This document shows, one piece after another, positions 17,788 through 26,037 of a DNA stretch of 64,000 nucleotides. Source of the stretch: Maridesulfovibrio sp. (GTDB lineage: Bacteria; Desulfobacterota; Desulfovibrionia; Desulfovibrionales; Desulfovibrionaceae); contig NZ_OY763930.1 in NCBI RefSeq assembly GCF_963667685.1, forward strand, positions 1,583,501 through 1,647,500, read 5' to 3'. Numbering within the stretch: position 1 is the stretch's first letter; each line of letters opens with the position of its first letter. The notes below the pieces were generated by a model that had not been told where the DNA came from, searched no databases, and saw nothing but the letters and a program-made list of their open reading frames with translations. The position numbers and the translations under genes were made by a program.

Positions 17788-18672
17788 ATGGTTAGTAAAA
17801 TCGGCGGCTCTGTGCTGACGAAGGTTGTGGACGCCCTGTGCGAGGAAGATGCATATCAGACTGTGTATCACATGCCCGAACATGATCACCCCATGCCTTC
17901 TATTATAGCTTTGAGCGAGTTTGTGGAAAGGCTGCGTGCGGTTCTTTTTCCAGGCTATTTCGGTGATTCCGAGATCCGCCCGGAAACCATGCGTTATCAT
18001 ATCGGGGGCAATCTCGATGTTGCGTACAGGATACTTGAAGAGCAGATCATGCGCGGGCACTGTTTTTTCTGCAAGGCCGATGAATTTAACTGTACCAACT
18101 GTGAAGACGATGCCCAGCGTATAGCTTCACAGTTCATGGAAAAGCTGCCGGAAATCCGCCGTCTTCTTGCTACTGATGTTCAGGCTGCCTACGTGGGCGA
18201 CCCTGCTTCCAAAAGTCCCGGCGAGACTATTTTCTGTTACCCAAGCATCATTGCCATGACCCATCACCGTATTGCCCATGAGCTGTACAAGCTTAAGGTT
18301 GACCTTATCCCGCGTATCATCGGTGAAATGGCCCATTCCAAAACCGGAATCGACATTCATCCCGGAGCGCAGGTCGGTGAGCATTTTTTCATCGACCATG
18401 GAACCGGGACTGTCATTGGCGAAACCTGTATTATCGGCCGTAATGTGCGCCTCTATCAGGGCGTGACTTTGGGCGCGAAGAGTTTCCCTTCTGATGATTC
18501 AGGCACCCTGATCAAAGGAATAGCACGGCATCCTATTGTGGAAGACGATGTAATCGTCTACTCCGGGGCAACAATACTGGGCCGGGTGACCATCGGCAAA
18601 GGATCGGTCATCGGCGGTAACGTATGGGTGACCCGTTCTGTTGAGGCAGGAGAAAGGTTGCTGCAACGCTAG
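17788..18672 (+). CDS. epsC: Serine O-acetyltransferase (EpsC type) with CxxC-x6-CxxC insert
   Basis: This enzyme acetylates serine with acetyl-CoA, the first step of cysteine synthesis. The C-terminal half (about 170-294) is a left-handed beta-helix hexapeptide domain with catalytic HSKTGIDIHPGAQVG and DHGTGTVIGE. The N-terminal half is the longer helical region of EpsC-like enzymes rather than of E. coli CysE. Four cysteines at residues 92, 95, 102 and 105 form a CxxC-x6-CxxC cluster in this helical half, which I do not know as a family hallmark. It could hold zinc or an Fe-S cluster. The C-terminus ends LLQR, without the usual terminal Ile that inserts into CysK, so stable complex formation is doubtful. 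Confidence 0.88.
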   Translation: MVSKIGGSVLTKVVDALCEEDAYQTVYHMPEHDHPMPSIIALSEFVERLRAVLFPGYFGDSEIRPETMRYHIGGNLDVAYRILEEQIMRGHCFFCKADEFNCTNCEDDAQRIASQFMEKLPEIRRLLATDVQAAYVGDPASKSPGETIFCYPSIIAMTHHRIAHELYKLKVDLIPRIIGEMAHSKTGIDIHPGAQVGEHFFIDHGTGTVIGETCIIGRNVRLYQGVTLGAKSFPSDDSGTLIKGIARHPIVEDDVIVYSGATILGRVTIGKGSVIGGNVWVTRSVEAGERLLQR

Positions 18673-18690
18673 TTTTTTTAGCTGACAGTA

Positions 18691-18723
18691 AAAAAGGGGA
18701 ATCGAAGTTCGATTCCCCTTTTT
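18691..18723. terminator. Bidirectional terminator between epsC and the metacaspase gene
   Basis: A perfect 15-bp stem (18691-18705 with 18709-18723) with a 3-base loop is bounded by A5 and T5, so it works in both directions. It ends the nifU-epsC cluster on + and the DUF2628-metacaspase pair on minus. Confidence 0.92.
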
Positions 18724-18741
18724 CTTTGCAATGTATCTGGC

Positions 18742-19653
18742 CTAGTTCAGCAACATGTCCATAACCTGTTCATTTTTGTTCTTCTTGGGCTTAGGCGGCG
18801 GGGGAGGGGTGTACTGTTGCTGGTTGGCAGGAGACTGGGGGGAGGCCTGAGGTGGTGACGAAGAGCTGGATGAAGACGAACCGGACGATCCTGTCCCGGC
18901 AAAAAAGAATTCACCTACCAGAGATGAAGATTCCCACGGAACTTGTTTTTTCTCTGTGTCTTGCATTACTCCGCGGCGGACCTGCTTGAAAAATTGTTCA
19001 ATGGTCATGCCCTTGCGGTCCATATTGTTGATCATGTGTGTCACGTAAGGGCTGTTGCGTCCTTTGCCGTCGTATGCCACGCGCCCGGGAGATGTTGCAA
19101 AGGCGATGAATGAACCGGTGGGGGCGTCCATCTGGGCCAGACCGTTACGTCCTGAGCGGAAACTTCGCTTGAACGGGTTGTTGCGGCAGGCATCAAGGAT
19201 GACCACGTTCATTCGATTACCGGCGTCCTCCATTTTTGCAAGCACCTTTCCTGCGTCTATTGCTTCATATGGAATATCGGACTGTCCTTGAATATTCATG
19301 CCCAGCGGGCAGAGATAGTTGATGCCGTCTACTTGCAGCCCATGCCCGGAGAAATAGAACAATCCCACGTCATAGCTTTTGAGTTTGCTGCCGAACGTAT
19401 CAATGGCCCGGCCTATTGCGGCCCGGTCCGCGTTTTTCAATACCATGACGGTAAATCCGGATTTACTGAGGGCGGTTTCCATGGCCGCCACGTCATTGAC
19501 CGGATTTTTTAACGGCCCATTTTTGTAGGCAGAGTTTCCGATGAGCAGGGCCAGCCGTTTCTGTGCTAGACAGTCCCCGGCAGAAAGCAGCACAGTTGCC
19601 ATGAGCACTGTGAAACAAATACAAAGAAGTCTGTATGGGAATCTTTGCCTCAT
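18742..19653 (-). CDS. Exported metacaspase-like protease (peptidase C14 family)
   Basis: A 303-residue protein with a signal peptide (1-30, ending DCLA) followed by a caspase-fold domain (about 31-255). The catalytic dyad is clear: His104 in YFSGHG and Cys156 in LDACRNNP. The start KRLALLIGNSAY is typical of bacterial metacaspases. A Ser-rich then Pro/Gln-rich tail (about 258-290), including PPPPPKPK, looks like a flexible linker or envelope anchor region. It should act in the periplasm or on the surface, cleaving after Lys/Arg if it follows the family. AAGGGGG lies five bases before the ATG. It starts 36 bases after the DUF2628 gene and probably shares its transcript. Confidence 0.85.
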   Translation of the reverse strand: MRQRFPYRLLCICFTVLMATVLLSAGDCLAQKRLALLIGNSAYKNGPLKNPVNDVAAMETALSKSGFTVMVLKNADRAAIGRAIDTFGSKLKSYDVGLFYFSGHGLQVDGINYLCPLGMNIQGQSDIPYEAIDAGKVLAKMEDAGNRMNVVILDACRNNPFKRSFRSGRNGLAQMDAPTGSFIAFATSPGRVAYDGKGRNSPYVTHMINNMDRKGMTIEQFFKQVRRGVMQDTEKKQVPWESSSLVGEFFFAGTGSSGSSSSSSSSPPQASPQSPANQQQYTPPPPPKPKKNKNEQVMDMLLN

Positions 19654-19689
19654 TGCGAACCCCCTTCAAGATATGAGTGTCTGCTCTCC

Positions 19690-20160
19690 TTATACCATAA
19701 CTTGGTGGAAAGAGAAGATGAAAGCACTCCCGAAGAAAAGGGACATGAAAAAAATCCAGAGCGGTTGCAGGAAGAAGCAGATCAGACCTACAATTTTTAC
19801 CCAGCCGTGCACTCCACCTGTATCACGCATAATAATTGAGGCTCCGCCGATGGGGGAACGAGCTTTAATGGCGCCGATCTTAGCCGTGCTGTCACGGTAA
19901 TATAAGAAATATGCGCTCATGCCGTACCCGATCTGGGCAATGAAATTACCAAAGGGCAGGAACCCGAGCAGAAAGGTGACCATCGCCCAGAAGTACATTT
20001 TGCGGTACAGGAACCACCAGAACCCGAACAGGAATGCCGGCCAGTGCCATGTAACGGTGAAGCCGTCACGCAGCTGCTGGAACTTGGCAAAATTGAAAAG
20101 ATATTTCCCTGCATTAGGGCCGATATATTCTTCGTAATCCTGTGAAGTTATCATTTCCAT
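19690..20160 (-). CDS. DUF2628 domain membrane protein, 156 aa
   Basis: A short inner-membrane protein whose centre (HWPAFLFGFWWFLYRKMYFWA, split by charged residues) is the DUF2628 signature. Two or three transmembrane segments follow (about 40-100 and 130-152). The N-terminus is soluble and Tyr-rich. Function is unknown. It is first in a probable two-gene transcript with the exported metacaspase gene, which may indicate a shared envelope role, but this is only position. Confidence 0.72.
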   Translation of the reverse strand: MEMITSQDYEEYIGPNAGKYLFNFAKFQQLRDGFTVTWHWPAFLFGFWWFLYRKMYFWAMVTFLLGFLPFGNFIAQIGYGMSAYFLYYRDSTAKIGAIKARSPIGGASIIMRDTGGVHGWVKIVGLICFFLQPLWIFFMSLFFGSAFIFSFHQVMV

Positions 20161-20371
20161 AATGTGTTATCTCCTGTGACTATTAATGCCGCAGCTGAGG
20201 TGAATTGGCAATATGGCAACTTATAAAGCTTTCCTTGCACTTTTCGTTAATTGCCTGTTGCTCTTTTTGACATTCATATAATAATGGACTAACGGAATTT
20301 GGTTCCACACTCCGTACCGGGAGCGAGTTGCAAATATAATAATTACCCGGAAATCCGCAAAGAGAAGAAAA

Positions 20372-21610
20372 ATGGCAAAAATACAGAAAATTAAAGGTGT
20401 TGCAGACCTCTTTCCAGAGGATAGTGCAAGATATGCGTTCATGGAGAAGACTGCAAGGGATGTTTTCTCTTCATATGGCTATGGGGAACTGAGAGTTCCT
20501 ATTCTGGAAAAAACAGAACTTTTCTGTCGCTCCATCGGTGAGGAAACCGATGTGGTCCAGAAAGAAATGTACACCTTTCCCGACCGCAAGGGACGTTCTC
20601 TGACCATGCGCCCCGAGGCCACTGCCGGTATTGTGCGGGCCTACGTGGAAAATAAAATCTACCAGCCGGGCAAGGTCAGCAAATTTTTTACCTTCGGTCC
20701 CATGTTCAGGTACGAAAGACCGCAGGCTGGACGCATGCGCCAGTTTCACCAGATTGATGCGGAAATTTTCGGGGCAGCTGAACCTCAGGCCGATGCTGAA
20801 GTTTTGCTTATGCTCTCTTCCTTTTTGAGCAATATCGGTTTGGAAAAACTTTCTTTCGAATTGAATTCTCTTGGATGTCCTGAATGTCGCCCCAAGTACA
20901 ATCAGGCTTTGAAGGATTTCTTGGCCTCTCTTGACCGGGAACAGCTTTGTGATGACTGTCAGCGTCGCATGGATACAAACCCTCTGCGAGTACTTGATTG
21001 CAAAAGCAAAAACTGCAAAGCCCTTACCGAGAATGCACCTGCTCTTCCGGATCACCTTTGCGGAGAGTGTCGGGATCACTTTGATACCGTCATCGCTCTG
21101 ATTGACGAGGCAGGCCTCCAGTATACACTTAATCCCCGTCTTGTACGTGGATTGGATTATTATCAGCGTACAGCCTTCGAAGTAACATCAGGTGATATCG
21201 GAGCTCAGACAGCGGTTGCCGGAGGCGGTCGCTATGACGGGCTGGTAGAATCTCTTGGCGGTCCCAAACAGGTTCCGGCAATCGGTTTTGCCTGCGGCAT
21301 GGAACGCCTGGCCATGCTGTTGGCTGGTGACTACGAAGCAGCTAATGATTTTTATGTGGCTCTCGTGGATGATAGAGCTGCCAAGGAAGCACTCATCTTC
21401 GGCGAGAAGTTGCGTCGCTCCGGTCTGAAAGGTGAAGTTGGTTTTGCTGCCAAAAGCATGAAAGCCCAGCTTCGCCATGCTAATAAAATCAATGCACAGA
21501 AGTGTTTCATCTTCGGTGTTGAAGAATTCGAAAACGGAACGGTCACTATCAAAGATATGGCCGATGGCGGTGAGCAGGAAACTGTAAGCCGCAGCGAATA
21601 TTTTAAATAG
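20372..21610 (+). CDS. hisS: Histidyl-tRNA synthetase
   Basis: A 412-residue class II synthetase charging tRNA-His. It has motif 2 (FGPMFRYERPQAGRMRQFHQ, about 103-122), the histidine-binding segment GLDYYQRTAFEV near 256, the motif 3 region (IGFACGMERLAMLL) and the C-terminal anticodon domain. A cysteine-rich insert (CPECRPKY, CDDC, CKSKNC, CGEC; about 168-235), seen in many bacterial HisRS, could bind zinc. aspS follows 30 bases later, so the two are co-transcribed. The upstream 210 bases have a TTGACA at 20267 and an A/T-rich TATAAT at 20334, but no well-spaced pair. Confidence 0.96.
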   Translation: MAKIQKIKGVADLFPEDSARYAFMEKTARDVFSSYGYGELRVPILEKTELFCRSIGEETDVVQKEMYTFPDRKGRSLTMRPEATAGIVRAYVENKIYQPGKVSKFFTFGPMFRYERPQAGRMRQFHQIDAEIFGAAEPQADAEVLLMLSSFLSNIGLEKLSFELNSLGCPECRPKYNQALKDFLASLDREQLCDDCQRRMDTNPLRVLDCKSKNCKALTENAPALPDHLCGECRDHFDTVIALIDEAGLQYTLNPRLVRGLDYYQRTAFEVTSGDIGAQTAVAGGGRYDGLVESLGGPKQVPAIGFACGMERLAMLLAGDYEAANDFYVALVDDRAAKEALIFGEKLRRSGLKGEVGFAAKSMKAQLRHANKINAQKCFIFGVEEFENGTVTIKDMADGGEQETVSRSEYFK

Positions 21611-21640
21611 GAAATTTCAAATATTATCGGGAGAGACAAA

Positions 21641-23464
21641 ATGTCTGAACAGATTGAAGAACGCGATTACGACGAATACCGGGTCATTGAACCCTTAGGT
21701 GATTGGGAACGTTCCCATAGCTGTAATGAAATCACCTCTGCAAACCTTGGTGAAAAAGTCCTGATCATGGGGTGGGTACAGTTCCGCCGTGACCATGGCG
21801 GGCTGATTTTTATCGACCTGCGCGACCGTGAAGGTCTCACCCAGGTTGTTTTCAGCCCTGAGCACAATACTGATGCCCATGAGCGCGCACACGCTATACG
21901 TTCCGAGTACGTTGTGGCAATCAAAGGTGAAGTTCGCGAACGTCCCGACGGTATGCGCAACCCCAACCTGACTACCGGTGACATCGAAATCGTTGTCGAC
22001 GAGTGGAAGTTGCTCAACACTTCCGAAACTCCTCCGTTCGCCATTGAAGATCGTTCCGACGCCTCTGAAATGCTGCGTCTGAAATACCGTTTTCTGGACC
22101 TGCGTCGCCCCGTGCTTGCAAAGAACTTCATCCTGCGTAACAAGGCCGCACAATCTGTCCGCCGTTACCTCGACAATCTGGGCTTCCTTGAGATTGAAAC
22201 TCCGGTTTTGACCAAATCCACTCCCGAAGGTGCCCGTGACTTTCTCGTGCCCAGCCGTATGAATAACGGTGATTTTTATGCCCTGCCGCAGTCTCCGCAG
22301 CTTTTCAAGCAGATGCTCATGGTTTCCGGCATGGACCGTTACTTCCAGATTGTTAAATGTTTCCGTGATGAAGACCTCCGTGCAGACCGCCAGCCCGAGT
22401 TTACACAGATCGATATCGAGATGAGTTTTGTGAACGAAGAGAATGTCATGGGTATGGCTGAAGAAATGGTCCGCACTGTATTCAGGGAGACTATTGAGAC
22501 AGAACTTCCCGCTTCCTTCCCCCGTATGACTTACGCTGATGCCATGCGTGATTACGGCTGTGATAAACCTGATGTCCGTTTTGACCTCAAGCTTCAGGAA
22601 GCTACCGATATCTTCAAGGGATCAGACTTCAAGGTCTTCGCCAGCTCCGAGCTGATCAAGATTCTGCGTGTTCCCAATGGGGCTGAGCTTTCACGCAAGG
22701 AAATCGACGAGTACACCAAGTTCGTTGAGATTTACGGCTCCAAAGGTCTGGCATGGATCAAGGTTAAGGAAGACGGCGAATGGCAGTCTCCTATTGTAAA
22801 ATTCTTCTCCGAAGAAGAATGCGCCAAGCTGCGTGAACTCACCAACTGCCAGCCCGGTGATATTCTTTTCTTCCAGGCCGGAGCAGCTGATATTGTTAAC
22901 GCCGCTCTTGCAGCGCTGCGGCTCAAGATCGGCGAACGTTTCGAACTTATCGATGAATCAAAGTTCGCACCCCTCTGGGTTACCGATTTTCCGCTTCTCG
23001 AGTACAACGCTGACGAAAAACGCTACGTTGCCCGTCACCATCCTTTTACCTCTTCGCAGGAAGGCCAGATCGACGAGCTTGGCGAGAAACCAGATGAGGC
23101 TTTGGCCCGAGCTTATGACCTCGTAATGAACGGTTACGAAGTCGGCGGCGGTTCCATCCGTATTCATACTCCTGAAATGCAGAAGAAAATGTTTGCTGCT
23201 CTGGGTATTGATGAAGAAGAAGCCCGTTCCAAGTTCGGCTTCCTCATGGACGCTCTCCAGTTCGGCGCACCGCCGCACGGTGGTATTGCTTTTGGTCTGG
23301 ACAGACTTATTATGATTCTGTGTGGCGCGAAATCCATCAGGGACGTTATTGCCTTCCCCAAAACACAGAAGGCGACCTGTCTGATGACCGAAGCACCCTC
23401 AGGCGTGTCCAGCACCCAGCTCCGTGAGCTCGGTATTAGACTGAGAGAAAAGAAAGAAGCATAG
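21641..23464 (+). CDS. aspS: Aspartyl-tRNA synthetase
   Basis: A 607-residue bacterial-type class II synthetase. It has an N-terminal OB anticodon-binding domain (WVQFRRDHGGLIFIDLRDREG, split around residues 43-63) and motif 2 (FRDEDLRADRQPEFTQ near 235). The bacterial GAD insertion spans about 300-420, and motif 3 is GIAFGLDRL near 550. It begins with a slightly extended acidic N-terminus (about 20 residues before the usual start). GGGAGAG precedes the ATG. Whether it also makes Asp-tRNA-Asn cannot be told here. The gene is followed directly by a copy of the dispersed repeat, then def. Confidence 0.96.
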   Translation: MSEQIEERDYDEYRVIEPLGDWERSHSCNEITSANLGEKVLIMGWVQFRRDHGGLIFIDLRDREGLTQVVFSPEHNTDAHERAHAIRSEYVVAIKGEVRERPDGMRNPNLTTGDIEIVVDEWKLLNTSETPPFAIEDRSDASEMLRLKYRFLDLRRPVLAKNFILRNKAAQSVRRYLDNLGFLEIETPVLTKSTPEGARDFLVPSRMNNGDFYALPQSPQLFKQMLMVSGMDRYFQIVKCFRDEDLRADRQPEFTQIDIEMSFVNEENVMGMAEEMVRTVFRETIETELPASFPRMTYADAMRDYGCDKPDVRFDLKLQEATDIFKGSDFKVFASSELIKILRVPNGAELSRKEIDEYTKFVEIYGSKGLAWIKVKEDGEWQSPIVKFFSEEECAKLRELTNCQPGDILFFQAGAADIVNAALAALRLKIGERFELIDESKFAPLWVTDFPLLEYNADEKRYVARHHPFTSSQEGQIDELGEKPDEALARAYDLVMNGYEVGGGSIRIHTPEMQKKMFAALGIDEEEARSKFGFLMDALQFGAPPHGGIAFGLDRLIMILCGAKSIRDVIAFPKTQKATCLMTEAPSGVSSTQLRELGIRLREKKEA

Positions 23465-23499
23465 TTTGATGCGCCTTGGCGCTATGAAGAATTAAAGGA

Positions 23500-23732
23500 G
23501 CCTCCGGCGGCCCTGCCGGGGGCCTTAAACCCTTTTGGGAAAAGGGTTTAAGAATCCCAAAACTTTTTAATAGTTTTTTCTGGGATGTCTTTTGAAACTA
23601 TGCATGTTTGACATATAAAGAATAGTTTTACGCTAACGATGGCGAAGCCCCGATAAAAAGTTTTTTTGGAAAGTCCAGAGAACCTTTTTTCCCAAAAAAA
23701 GGTTCTCTGGTCCCCGAAGGGCCGCCGGAGGC
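23500..23732. repeat. Dispersed palindromic repeat, copy 1 (complete)
   Basis: The left end GCCTCCGGCGGCCCTGCC is followed by a stem TTAAACCC/GGGTTTAA. The right end is reached through a stem AGAGAACC/GGTTCTCT and closes with GGGCCGCCGGAGGC, the inverted match of the left end. The middle contains GGCGAAGCCC. It fills the aspS-def gap. Its right terminus supplies the def ribosome binding site (GGAGG 23727-23731). Confidence 0.75.
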
Positions 23733-23738
23733 ATATAT

Positions 23739-24251
23739 ATGAAAATGGAAATTTTAGCTTATCCTGAAGCGTCTTTGGGAGAGGTCTGTTCCAAGGTTGA
23801 GGAGATCACTCCTGAGCTGAGAGAGCAGGTCGAGAACATGATCGAGACCATGTATGAAGATGACGGCGTGGGCCTTGCGGCTCCGCAGGTCGGCATCCAG
23901 AAGCGCCTGATTGTTATCGATCCTTCGGGTCCTAAAGAGCGCACTGATTTACAGGTTATCGTCAACCCTGAGATTATTGAAAAGAGCAGTCAGAAGGTGG
24001 ATTCCGAGGAAGCCTGCCTTTCCTGCCCCGGTTTCAAGTGCGTTATCAAACGCCACGAGAAAGTTACCGTCACCGGTACTGACCTTGAAGGCAACGAACT
24101 GCGTATTGAGGCCGATGACTTTCTGGCCATTGTGTTGCAGCATGAAATTGACCATCTTGATGGAACACTCATTGTCGACCATGTTGGCCGCCTGAAACGT
24201 GCAATGTACGATAAGAAGGTAAAGAAATGGCTGAAAAGCGCTGGAAATTAG
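23739..24251 (+). CDS. def: Peptide deformylase
   Basis: A 170-residue metalloprotease that removes the formyl group from nascent N-terminal Met. All three motifs are present: GVGLAAPQVG (about 43-52), EACLSCPG (usual form EGCLS; metal-ligand Cys, about 88-95) and HEIDHLDG (about 130-137), which supplies two His ligands and the catalytic Glu. Gly to Ala in the second motif is a mild variation. The Shine-Dalgarno GGAGG seven bases upstream belongs to the end of a dispersed repeat. The gene overlaps fmt by 25 bases, pairing removal with addition of the formyl group. Confidence 0.96.
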   Translation: MKMEILAYPEASLGEVCSKVEEITPELREQVENMIETMYEDDGVGLAAPQVGIQKRLIVIDPSGPKERTDLQVIVNPEIIEKSSQKVDSEEACLSCPGFKCVIKRHEKVTVTGTDLEGNELRIEADDFLAIVLQHEIDHLDGTLIVDHVGRLKRAMYDKKVKKWLKSAGN

Positions 24252-25177
24252 TTTTCATGGGAACACCGGACTTTGCGTCCACTATTCTAGAATATCTGAT
24301 AGAATGGGACGGATGTGAAGTTATCGGAGCCTATACCCAGCCGGACCGCAAATGCGGACGCGGGCAGAAAGTGCGTTGTTCCGCGGTTAAAGATGTAGCG
24401 CTCAAGCACGGCATTCCGGTTTACCAGCCCTTGAATTTCAAGGACGAAAAGGATGTAGAAGAGCTGCGCGCTCTGGAGCCGGATTTTTTGGTGGTTGCGG
24501 CTTATGGGTTAATTCTGCCGCAGTCCGTGCTGGATATTCCCGCTGTTATGCCCATTAACGTCCACGCTTCATTGCTGCCGAAGTATCGCGGTGCCGCCCC
24601 CATTCACCGTGCTGTTGCCAATGGCGACCATGCCACAGGCATTACCATTATGAAAATGGAAGCCGGGCTTGATACCGGCCCCATGCTCGTACAGCAGGCT
24701 CTCGGTATCGCTTGGGATGATTATACAGGCAAGATTCATGATGAGTTGGCTGCCATGGGCGGTCCTCTGGTCATGGAAACTCTGTTGCGCTATCAGGACG
24801 GTCGTTTGACTGTTATGGAACAGGATGATTCCATTGCCACCTATGCAGAGAAGCTTAGCAAGGAAGAAGGCCTGATCGATTGGAATCTTCCGGTTAAAGA
24901 TGTTCACAACAAGATTCGGGGCATGTATCCCTGGCCCGGAGCTTATTACTTCTGGGCACCTGAAGGTAAGGATCCCATCCGCCTCGTACTTTCACCCGGC
25001 AAACCCGGAGAGGAAGAGGTCGGCGATCACGAACCCGGAACAATTGTCGGCGAATATGACGGCATGCTCGGTATTGCCTGTAAGGATAAAATTTATCTCG
25101 CATCAAAGGTCAAACCTGCCGGAAAAAAAGAAATGGACGGCAAGGCCTTCATGTGCGGTTATATGAATAAGTGCTGA
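24227..25177 (+). CDS. fmt: Methionyl-tRNA formyltransferase
   Basis: A 316-residue enzyme that formylates initiator Met-tRNA using 10-formyl-tetrahydrofolate. The N-terminal Rossmann domain has VFMGTPDFAS at the start and the catalytic loop PINVHASLLPKYRGAAPIHRA near 107-127, with GITIMKMEAGLDTGPML after it. The C-terminal OB-like tRNA-binding domain follows (about 205-316). The start lies inside the 3' end of def, with 25 bases of overlap. The chosen ATG gives MAEKRWKLVFMGT, matching the family start. Confidence 0.96.
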   Translation: MAEKRWKLVFMGTPDFASTILEYLIEWDGCEVIGAYTQPDRKCGRGQKVRCSAVKDVALKHGIPVYQPLNFKDEKDVEELRALEPDFLVVAAYGLILPQSVLDIPAVMPINVHASLLPKYRGAAPIHRAVANGDHATGITIMKMEAGLDTGPMLVQQALGIAWDDYTGKIHDELAAMGGPLVMETLLRYQDGRLTVMEQDDSIATYAEKLSKEEGLIDWNLPVKDVHNKIRGMYPWPGAYYFWAPEGKDPIRLVLSPGKPGEEEVGDHEPGTIVGEYDGMLGIACKDKIYLASKVKPAGKKEMDGKAFMCGYMNKC

Positions 25178-25205
25178 TTCAGCGCACCAAATTGGATCGA
25201 TATTA

Positions 25206-26024
25206 ATGAGTGTAGAAAAAGATAATAAAAAGCGTCTTTTCATAGGTCTTATTACCGGGACCTGTGTGCTGCTCTGTGCGTTTCTGGGCCTGATGTGGTA
25301 TGTTCCTTATGCCGGACTGGACTCTTTCGGTGCATGGGCTGCATGGAGCTGGGGGCTGTTCATTTTTGCACTCATCGTGCTGGTTGCCTGGGGCTATGCC
25401 GGGCTGTTGGCAAATGTTGTGCTGCATCGCACCTTTCCATTTTCACAGAAGGCAAGGGGCTTGAGCGTAAAACTTTTCCTGCCCCTGATGACCATTCTGG
25501 GCCGTATTTTCGGTCTTTCCAAAAGAAAAATCCGCGGCTCTTTCATTAAGGTGAACAATGAGCTTGTCCTTTCAGAAGTAGGGCGTTTTGATCCCGAAAA
25601 GATCATGATTCTTACCCCGCATTGTCTACAGGCCAGTCGTTGCGATATGCGCCTGACATACGATATCGACAACTGCAAACGTTGTGGACTCTGTACTATT
25701 AAGGGGCTGCTTGATCTGCGGGATAAATACGGTGTGCATTTTCATGTCGCCACCGGGGGAACCATCGCCCGCCGTCTGGTTGTGCAGAACCGTCCGCGCA
25801 TGATAATCGCGATTGCCTGCGAACGTGACCTTGCCAGCGGTATTCAGGATACCTATCCGCTTCCGGTTTACGGTGTGCTCAATGAGCGCCCGAATGGACC
25901 ATGCCTTGATACACAGGTTTCACTTATTGCAGTTGAGGACGCGTTGCGCCGTTTTCTGAAGGAAGACAAACTTCCTGAAGATGTGGATAAAAATGTCGGT
26001 CTCACTCCTCTTACCGGGCTTTAA
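25206..26024 (+). CDS. DUF116 domain membrane protein
   Basis: 272 residues. Two N-terminal transmembrane helices (about 12-32 and 42-65) are followed by a soluble DUF116 domain. Conserved cysteines occur in LTPHCLQASRC and NCKRCGLC (a CxxCxxC group around 158-164), then ACERD near 201 and GPC near 230, so metal or Fe-S binding is likely. DUF116 proteins are often beside fmt and rsmB in sulfate reducers, as here. The biochemical role is unknown. Some DUF116 proteins are associated with lipoate or radical SAM enzymes elsewhere, but nothing in this window shows that. Confidence 0.8.
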   Translation: MSVEKDNKKRLFIGLITGTCVLLCAFLGLMWYVPYAGLDSFGAWAAWSWGLFIFALIVLVAWGYAGLLANVVLHRTFPFSQKARGLSVKLFLPLMTILGRIFGLSKRKIRGSFIKVNNELVLSEVGRFDPEKIMILTPHCLQASRCDMRLTYDIDNCKRCGLCTIKGLLDLRDKYGVHFHVATGGTIARRLVVQNRPRMIIAIACERDLASGIQDTYPLPVYGVLNERPNGPCLDTQVSLIAVEDALRRFLKEDKLPEDVDKNVGLTPLTGL

Positions 26025-26037
26025 GCCGGGATTTATA

